Below, one piece after another: positions 55,317 to 58,681 of a stretch of DNA of 58,681 bases. Source of the stretch: an uncultured Pedobacter sp. (GTDB lineage Bacteria > Bacteroidota > Bacteroidia > Sphingobacteriales > Sphingobacteriaceae); NCBI RefSeq assembly GCF_946480185.1, contig NZ_CAMLIG010000025.1, positions 1 to 58,681 of the forward strand, written 5' to 3'. Under the pieces are notes generated by a model. That model worked only from the letters and a program-made list of their open reading frames with translations. It did no database searches and was not told where the DNA came from. Both the position numbers and the translations under genes were made by a program. The first letter of the stretch is position 1. The number at the start of each line of letters is the position of its first letter.

Positions 55317-56255
55317 ATGAATAAACAGCCAACAAAAATTAAGCGTATACAGTTTAAAATATCTGGATTTAGGAATGCTTTCATGAACTATATAAAAGCT
55401 GATAAAACGGAAATGCACACAAAAAATCCCGATGTATTAACAACAGACGAAGTTGTGAACTTTATACCTAGGCAACAAATTTTAAATACAGCTACATTTT
55501 CAAATAAGCCAACTATTCTGTTAGTTGAAGATAATGAGGAAGTAAGAGCATGTATTAAAGCTCCTTTAGAGCTTAAATACCAAGTTTACGAAGCAGAAAA
55601 CGGTATAAAAGGTTTAGAAATTGCAAATGATAAATTACCTAATTTGATTATTAGTGACGTAATGATGCCAGAAATGGACGGGCTATCTCTTTGTGCTAAA
55701 ATAAAAGCAAATGAAAATACCAGTCATATCCCGGTTATTTTATTAACAGGCAATGTAGGTGTTAACAATCAGGTTTGTGGTTTGAAAAACGGTGCCGATA
55801 TATATTTAACAAAGCCTTTTAATATACAGGTACTTTTATTGAACGTTCAGAATCTTTTATCGTTAAGTGAAAATATGCAGCATCGGTTCGCTAAACGATT
55901 AAGCTTGGAACCCAGCAATGTAGTTGTAGATATTAAAGAAGAGGAATTTATACATAAAGTATTGGGTGTAATTGAAGATAACGTTGGAAATACAGAATTT
56001 GGCGTACATCATTTAGCCGCCGAAATTGGGATGAGTAGTCCTGTTTTTTATAAAAAAATCCAGTTTTTAACGGGGATGTCTGTTAACGATTTTATGAAAT
56101 CGATAAAATTAAAGAGAGCAGCGCAACTATTGAAAGTAGGTTGCTTTACCGTTTATCAGGTAGCTTATGAAGTCGGATTTAAGGATAGTAAATATTTTAG
56201 CCGAGAGTTTAGAAAGCAGTTTGGGTGTTCCCCTTCCGAATATTCCATCTCCTGA
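55317..56255 (+). CDS. Sensor-less response regulator: receiver + AraC DNA-binding domain
   Basis: 312 residues, no signal peptide or membrane segment. A non-conserved N-terminus of about 60 residues is followed by a receiver (about 62-180) with ILLVEDNEEVR, phospho-acceptor D114 in ISDVMMPEMDG and the conserved Lys in YLTKPF. An AraC-type domain (about 210-312) ends in YFSREFRKQFGCSPSEY. Order and wording match the last 310 residues of HTCS2 (KSIRLKRAAQLL there, KSIKLKRAAQLL here), so it looks like an HTCS that lost its sensor and kinase. It lies between the second Sus operon and the PL8 gene and may control the latter, taking phosphate from HTCS2 or acting unphosphorylated. Confidence 0.88.
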   Translation: MNKQPTKIKRIQFKISGFRNAFMNYIKADKTEMHTKNPDVLTTDEVVNFIPRQQILNTATFSNKPTILLVEDNEEVRACIKAPLELKYQVYEAENGIKGLEIANDKLPNLIISDVMMPEMDGLSLCAKIKANENTSHIPVILLTGNVGVNNQVCGLKNGADIYLTKPFNIQVLLLNVQNLLSLSENMQHRFAKRLSLEPSNVVVDIKEEEFIHKVLGVIEDNVGNTEFGVHHLAAEIGMSSPVFYKKIQFLTGMSVNDFMKSIKLKRAAQLLKVGCFTVYQVAYEVGFKDSKYFSREFRKQFGCSPSEYSIS

Positions 56256-56364
56256 AAGTAAACAAGTTCTATTATCGCTTTGGAACTTTTTACCACAAAC
56301 TAATAATTGCTGAAATTACTACGCAGCTCGGGGTTGTTTTGAAATCACTTTAAATTTAAAAAAA

Positions 56365-58437
56365 ATGAAAAATGGTATCATACTATTTTTAGTATTAATA
56401 AGCAATCTGTGTATAGCAAATAAAAAGGATATACCAGAGATAACTATCGTAAAAGAGAAGTTGTTTGAATTCGCAATGAATAAAGTTGCTCGCGATGAAG
56501 ATTTTTCTTTGCTTCAAACTAAGAAAATATTAGCTCTTTTAGATGAAAAGGGAGACTTTTCGGATATCGATTATCTCAATATAGAGAAAGGAGCTTTTCA
56601 GCCCGGAGAGCATTGGATGCGCTTATACAAATTATCGCTTCTATACCAGACTAAAGGTGAGTTTTTCCACGATAAGGCACTGGCACAAAAAATCATAAAT
56701 TCAGTAAGATTTTGGATACATACAGACCCTATAATTACTAGTACTTGGTGGAATAACATGGGAGTTCCTTTGTGTATAGGTAAGGTTTTTATTTTAATGG
56801 AGAACGAGTTGCCTAAAGATATAATAACAGATGGGATTGCCATGATAAATAGAGGCGTTAGGAAAGATCATTACGAATATTATGGTCCGGCGACTGGTCA
56901 AAATCTGTTATGGATTGCTTTTGCTCATGTATATTCTTCTTGCTTTGCCAATGATACGGCAGGACTGCATAGGGCATTTAATTCTGCAGAAAAAGAGATA
57001 AAAATTTCAACCGATGAAGGTATCCAGCCCGATTATTCTTTTCACCAGCATGGACCACAGTTTTATTCATTTGGTTACGGAAAAACTTTTTCTTTGACGG
57101 CAGCTCAGTTAATATATCTGGCACAGAATACCCGATATCAATTTTCAGATGAAAAAATAGCGATTTTGTCACATTATATTTTGGATGGCCAACAATGGGC
57201 AACAAGAAATAAATTTTTAGAATACACCGCTAAGGGCAGAGAGATCTCTAGAAATGTTCCTGATACTAACAGTTTACTTTTCGCTATAAAAATAATGTCT
57301 GGAATTGATAAAGACCGGAAGTTAGAATATCAAATTTTTTATGATCAATTGAAGAGCGGTTATAGAGATGTAAGTCTAATAGGGAACCGTTATTTCAGAT
57401 ATTCTGATTTTATGGTTCAACAAAGAAAAGGATATTATTTTTCGGTGAAGGGTGCTTCTAAAAAAATTATAGCCAGCGAATCAGGAAACGGGGAGAATAT
57501 AAAAGGTTATTATCAAGGAAATGGCACTTATTATCTTACTAAGACAGGAAAAGAATATGACGGTATTTTTCCTTTGCTAAACTGGAAGCAATTGCCTGGT
57601 TCATTGGCAGAACAGGATAGCGCTTCTCTTCCATTAATTGATTTTGGACGTACGAATTTTGGACATACCAACTTTGTTTATGGAGTGAGTGATAGCCTTT
57701 ACGGCGCTTTTGGTTATGATTATAAAAAAGATAAAGTACAAGCAAAGCGAAGCTGGTTTATGTTTGATAAAGAGATTGTTTGTTTAGTGGCAGGTGTTAA
57801 TTATAGCAGTACCAATAAACTTTGCCAAACCCTAAATCAATGCTATGCCAATGGCGATATATGGGTAAACAATAAAAAGTTTGATCAAAATCAATTAGAG
57901 TCTAAAAAGATCAAACGAGTTTATCACGATTCAGTTGGTTATGTTTTTGATTCAACATCTTTTTTAAAAAAAGTGACTGTAGAAAAAAGAACCGGATCAT
58001 GGAATGACATTAATAAAATGGAAAGTAAGCAACCATTCTCAAAAAAAGTTTTCTCGTTAAATATTGATTTAGGTAAACAGTTGGAAAATCAGCATTTTAT
58101 GTACGCGATTTTGCCTAATATTTCAGGCGATAGTTTCAGGGGATATAATTTAAAAAAACACATCAGCATATTAAAAAATGACAGCGATATACAAGCTGTA
58201 TTTCAAAAAGATTTGAAACAAGTACAAGCTGTTTTTTACACAGCAGGCTCGTTGAAATTACCATGGGATAATAAATGGATAAAAATTAATAAACCTGGAT
58301 TAATAATGGTTGAGAAAATAAATAATCAACTAGTTATTCACCTAAATCCACAATTAGATAATATGGTTTATCATATCAATTCAAATGTAGGGTTCTCATC
58401 ACCTAATAAGGTATTTGAATTAGTGAAAAGGCCGTAA
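56365..58437 (+). CDS. PL8 family lyase, short form
   Basis: 690 residues with a signal peptide, close to the length of chondroitin AC lyase from Pedobacter heparinus (about 700). Catalytic residues are N180 (GQNLLW), H229 (HQHGPQ), Y238 (FGYG) and R292/R296 (GREISR); the H-Y, Y-R and R-R spacings of 9, 54 and 4 are those expected of the family. It has neither the extra module nor a T9SS domain found in the other PL8, so it probably works in the periplasm on imported oligosaccharides. It follows the receiver-AraC gene by 109 bp. Confidence 0.9.
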   Translation: MKNGIILFLVLISNLCIANKKDIPEITIVKEKLFEFAMNKVARDEDFSLLQTKKILALLDEKGDFSDIDYLNIEKGAFQPGEHWMRLYKLSLLYQTKGEFFHDKALAQKIINSVRFWIHTDPIITSTWWNNMGVPLCIGKVFILMENELPKDIITDGIAMINRGVRKDHYEYYGPATGQNLLWIAFAHVYSSCFANDTAGLHRAFNSAEKEIKISTDEGIQPDYSFHQHGPQFYSFGYGKTFSLTAAQLIYLAQNTRYQFSDEKIAILSHYILDGQQWATRNKFLEYTAKGREISRNVPDTNSLLFAIKIMSGIDKDRKLEYQIFYDQLKSGYRDVSLIGNRYFRYSDFMVQQRKGYYFSVKGASKKIIASESGNGENIKGYYQGNGTYYLTKTGKEYDGIFPLLNWKQLPGSLAEQDSASLPLIDFGRTNFGHTNFVYGVSDSLYGAFGYDYKKDKVQAKRSWFMFDKEIVCLVAGVNYSSTNKLCQTLNQCYANGDIWVNNKKFDQNQLESKKIKRVYHDSVGYVFDSTSFLKKVTVEKRTGSWNDINKMESKQPFSKKVFSLNIDLGKQLENQHFMYAILPNISGDSFRGYNLKKHISILKNDSDIQAVFQKDLKQVQAVFYTAGSLKLPWDNKWIKINKPGLIMVEKINNQLVIHLNPQLDNMVYHINSNVGFSSPNKVFELVKRP

Positions 58438-58458
58438 TAAGATAGACATTATTTCTTA

Positions 58459-58490
58459 AAATCGTCTTGAGCCAGATTGACGATTTCTTA
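58459..58490 (+). terminator. Weak terminator-like hairpin after PL8
   Basis: AAATCGTC / GACGATTT stem with a 12-nt loop, 21 bp after the PL8 stop, followed by CTTA rather than a clean T run. The remaining 190 bp to the window end hold nothing recognisable. Confidence 0.5.
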
Positions 58491-58681
58491 AAAAACGTTA
58501 AATGTATTACATAGTGGTAAAAGCCTGATAATATTATCTTTTAGAACAAGTGTTAGCCTTTGTTTTCGAGTACAATATTGCAATAACGGTAGGGGAGACG
58601 TTGTTCAATATGGGGTTAAATGCATAAAATAACGTGAGTTCGGGATAAGAAATAGTGTAAAAAAGAGAGCAAAGGGCATGA

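Noticed and set aside
1..58681. CRISPR arrays, tRNA/rRNA genes, integrases, insertion sequences, phage genes
   Set aside because: None seen on either strand; no regularly spaced repeats, no tRNA-like cloverleaf and no transposase-like proteins.

Overview
The window looks like a Bacteroidota chromosome segment, most likely from the Sphingobacteriaceae (Pedobacter-like). The reasons are AT-rich DNA, two SusC/SusD pairs, hybrid two-component sensors that end in an AraC domain, type IX secretion (T9SS) C-terminal sorting domains, SSC-type lipoboxes, and few visible Shine-Dalgarno sequences. It is a large compound polysaccharide-utilization region with no rRNA, tRNA, CRISPR array or transposase that I could find.

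Layout. Left arm, minus strand (1-25.6 kb): a GH116 enzyme cut by the window edge, a 5'-truncated sulfatase relic, an FHS-type sugar/H+ symporter, a GH-A-like putative glycosidase, a GH2 enzyme, an S1 sulfatase, a second GH-A-like lipoprotein, a T9SS-exported protein, a hybrid sensor (HTCS1), an alpha/beta-hydrolase esterase, and a ROK-SusC-SusD-fasciclin operon. Middle, mostly plus strand (26-45 kb): a sialate-O-acetylesterase-like enzyme, a PL14-like lyase, three consecutive proteins sharing an unrecognised module (the third is a T9SS-exported PL8 lyase), a GH88 unsaturated glucuronyl hydrolase (minus strand), then ROK, an Asp-rich repeat protein, a heparinase-II/III-like lyase, a sulfatase and a second FHS transporter. 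Right arm, plus strand (45.5-58.4 kb): HTCS2, SusC, SusD, a fasciclin lipoprotein, a sensor-less receiver-AraC regulator and a second PL8 lyase.

How it works together (inference). Secreted PL8, PL14-like and heparinase-like lyases would cut a uronic-acid polymer outside the cell or in the periplasm. SusC/SusD pairs would import oligosaccharides, and sulfatases and esterases would strip substituents. GH88 would remove the unsaturated uronic acid, GH2/GH116/GH-A-like enzymes would trim the rest, and FHS transporters plus ROK kinases would take up and phosphorylate the sugars. The set fits a sulfated, probably acylated, glucuronate-containing polysaccharide, either a glycosaminoglycan or something resembling one. 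The exact polymer cannot be read from the sequence.

The least explained parts are: the module repeated in three neighbouring proteins (29.3-34.4 kb); the paired GH-A-like proteins; the Asp-rich protein; the two ROK proteins lacking the usual zinc motif; a 170-bp direct repeat bracketing a sulfatase gene, which records how that gene was inserted; and dyad-bearing promoter elements that look like binding sites of the two hybrid sensors.
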